This document shows, piece after piece, positions 63,131 through 64,000 of a DNA stretch of 64,000 nucleotides. The position numbers were made by a program, and so were the translations under genes. Each line of letters starts with the position of its first letter. Position 1 is the first letter of the stretch. Source of the DNA: Candidatus Sysuiplasma jiujiangense (GTDB lineage: Archaea > Thermoplasmatota > Thermoplasmata > Sysuiplasmatales > Sysuiplasmataceae); assembly GCA_019721075.1 (NCBI GenBank), contig JAHEAD010000012.1, forward strand, positions 27,765-91,764, written 5' to 3'. The notes below the pieces were generated by a model. That model was given only the letters and a program-made list of their open reading frames with translations, made no database searches and was not told the DNA's origin.

Positions 63131-63140
63131 CTATATTTTA
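63131..63140 (+). promoter_or_regulatory. TATA box of the PAC2-family gene
   Basis: CTATATTTTA centred 31 bases before the ATG at 63167 marks a leaderless promoter and fixes that start over the open frame that extends back to 63071. Confidence 0.55.
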
Positions 63141-63166
63141 AAGTACTCGGCAGCAAATTACATGTC

Positions 63167-63898
63167 ATGAGTAAAACAATTCCTAAAACAAGCCACGGAA
63201 CAATAGTGATCGAGGGATTTCCGGGCATGGGGGGAGTTTCATCAATCACTTCGAAGTACATAATTGACTTTTTCCGGCTGAAAAAAGTGACGACACTGGA
63301 TCTCGACTCGATGCCGCCCGTTACGATAGTCAGGAACAGACGGCCAGTACCTGCTGTGGGCGTCTACGGCGGGATGCTTCCAAGCGGCAGAAGAATTGCA
63401 GTCATCCATTCAGAAATACCTGCACCGGAAAAAGGCATACGGAAGATTGCAAGCGAAATCTCCCACTGGGCAAAATCGATAAACGCATCCCTTCTCCTCA
63501 GTGCTCAGGGGATGGTTGTGGAGAGAGACATCGGAGATCAGGGCGAAATAGGCATATACGGAACTTCGTCCTCGGCAAGGGGCGAACGGATGCTGAAAAA
63601 TGCAGGCATCAACATAATGGAGGAGGGCGTGATCACTGGCATACCGGGGCTGCTTCTTGCGGAGGGGGCCAAAAGACACCTGACTACCGTCGCACTTCTT
63701 GCCGAATCAGGCACTTCACAGATTAACCCCGGTTCGGCCGCGCTGATGATCCATGCGATTGATATGCTGTGCCTCAACAGCAACATGGACTGCGGCCCGA
63801 TTTGCAATCTGGCGCTGGAATCGATAAACGGCAACAGGCTTCTTATTCGGAAAGAAATGAATGACAAGGAGCTGCTGCCCGGTCTTGTCTACAGGTAA
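63167..63898 (+). CDS. PAC2-family protein (proteasome assembly chaperone-like)
   Basis: A 243-residue member of the PAC2 family, whose eukaryotic members help assemble the 20S proteasome and whose archaeal members are largely uncharacterised. The N-terminus THGTIVIEGFPGMGGVSSITSKYI is the family signature, followed by ALLLSAQGMVVERD and GTSSSARGERMLKNAGI. The TATA box 31 bases before ATG 63167 supports this start. It is divergent from the MFS gene and followed by about 100 bases of non-coding sequence at the window end. The role of archaeal PAC2 proteins is unknown. Confidence 0.88.
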   Translation: MSKTIPKTSHGTIVIEGFPGMGGVSSITSKYIIDFFRLKKVTTLDLDSMPPVTIVRNRRPVPAVGVYGGMLPSGRRIAVIHSEIPAPEKGIRKIASEISHWAKSINASLLLSAQGMVVERDIGDQGEIGIYGTSSSARGERMLKNAGINIMEEGVITGIPGLLLAEGAKRHLTTVALLAESGTSQINPGSAALMIHAIDMLCLNSNMDCGPICNLALESINGNRLLIRKEMNDKELLPGLVYR

Positions 63899-64000
63899 GG
63901 GCACCGTTCCACGAAACTTACCCACTTATTCCGTTGGATGTGGTGTTCATTTCCTGAATCACAGGCGGGCACTGAGCACACGGCTCTGTAACCTCCCGCC

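Noticed and set aside
1..64000. CRISPR arrays, tRNA or rRNA genes
   Set aside because: No regularly spaced repeats and no tRNA-like cloverleaf or rRNA sequence were recognised on reading; a covariance search would be needed to be sure.

Overview
The window reads as a chromosomal segment of an archaeon of the class Thermoplasmata, probably an acidophilic relative of Thermoplasma, Ferroplasma or Cuniculiplasma. Supporting signs: the large subunit of the archaeal D-family DNA polymerase; the S13-S4-S11-RNA polymerase D gene order; an isoprenoid diphosphate synthase beside a geranylgeranyl reductase (ether lipid synthesis); a NADH-dehydrogenase-like operon without the nuoE, nuoF and nuoG electron-input genes; a TRASH-domain copper regulator; and TATA boxes 26-33 bases before start codons, typical of leaderless archaeal promoters. 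The species cannot be named from sequence alone. Base composition is mid-GC and patchy, with GC-rich stretches at about 8650-11050 and in a transposase at 17.4-18.5 kb.

Layout. 1-3.4 kb: copper resistance (copper P-type ATPase, a 50-residue YHS metal-binding protein, a divergent Lrp/TRASH regulator). 3.5-8.3 kb: an SDR dehydrogenase, a UbiA prenyltransferase and a GNAT/acyl-CoA synthetase fusion. 8.6-16.5 kb: a loosely packed accessory region with a duplicated DoxD-like membrane protein, an AbrB/PhoU protein, a secreted cupredoxin-like protein, two small membrane proteins (SHOCT and winged helix) and a siroheme nitrite/sulfite reductase, separated by long gene-poor stretches. 17.2-18.5 kb: an insertion sequence with visible imperfect terminal inverted repeats. 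18.6-22.2 kb: a cupin, a sugar phosphate cyclase of 2-epi-5-epi-valiolone-synthase type, a ROK sugar kinase and a convergent Gfo/Idh/MocA dehydrogenase, together a candidate archaeal C7-cyclitol pathway. 22.7-34.1 kb: two large sensor kinases flank a diiron protein and a heme-copper oxidase (fused subunits I+III, and subunit II). 34.4-39.4 kb: isoprenoid lipid genes, a phosphate-type transporter and a zinc-type dehydrogenase. 39.7-42.0 kb: three consecutive, translationally coupled zinc-ribbon proteins of unknown function.

42-51 kb holds core information-processing genes: Nudix hydrolase, NOG1-like GTPase, a zinc-ribbon protein, DNA polymerase DP2, a HAD phosphatase, and on the opposite strand rpoD-rps11-rps4-rps13. 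51.2-61.5 kb is a complete nuoABCDHIJ1J2KLMN operon read leftwards from a leaderless promoter just before nuoA. NuoI carries four ferredoxin-type cysteine motifs instead of two, NuoJ is split, and nuoK and nuoL appear to start at non-ATG codons (CTG and ACG) behind good ribosome-binding sites. An MFS transporter and a divergent PAC2-family protein close the window.

How the parts fit: the Nuo complex (probably fed by ferredoxin or another carrier rather than NADH), the quinone-linked DoxD-like protein, the UbiA enzyme (possibly quinone synthesis), the cupredoxin and the heme-copper oxidase suggest an aerobic respiratory chain. The copper genes and siroheme reductase fit a metal- and sulfur-rich acidic habitat. 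No tRNA, rRNA or CRISPR array was seen. The features I consider most novel are the cyclitol-type cluster, the three-gene zinc-ribbon cluster, the four-cluster NuoI and the non-ATG starts inside the nuo operon.
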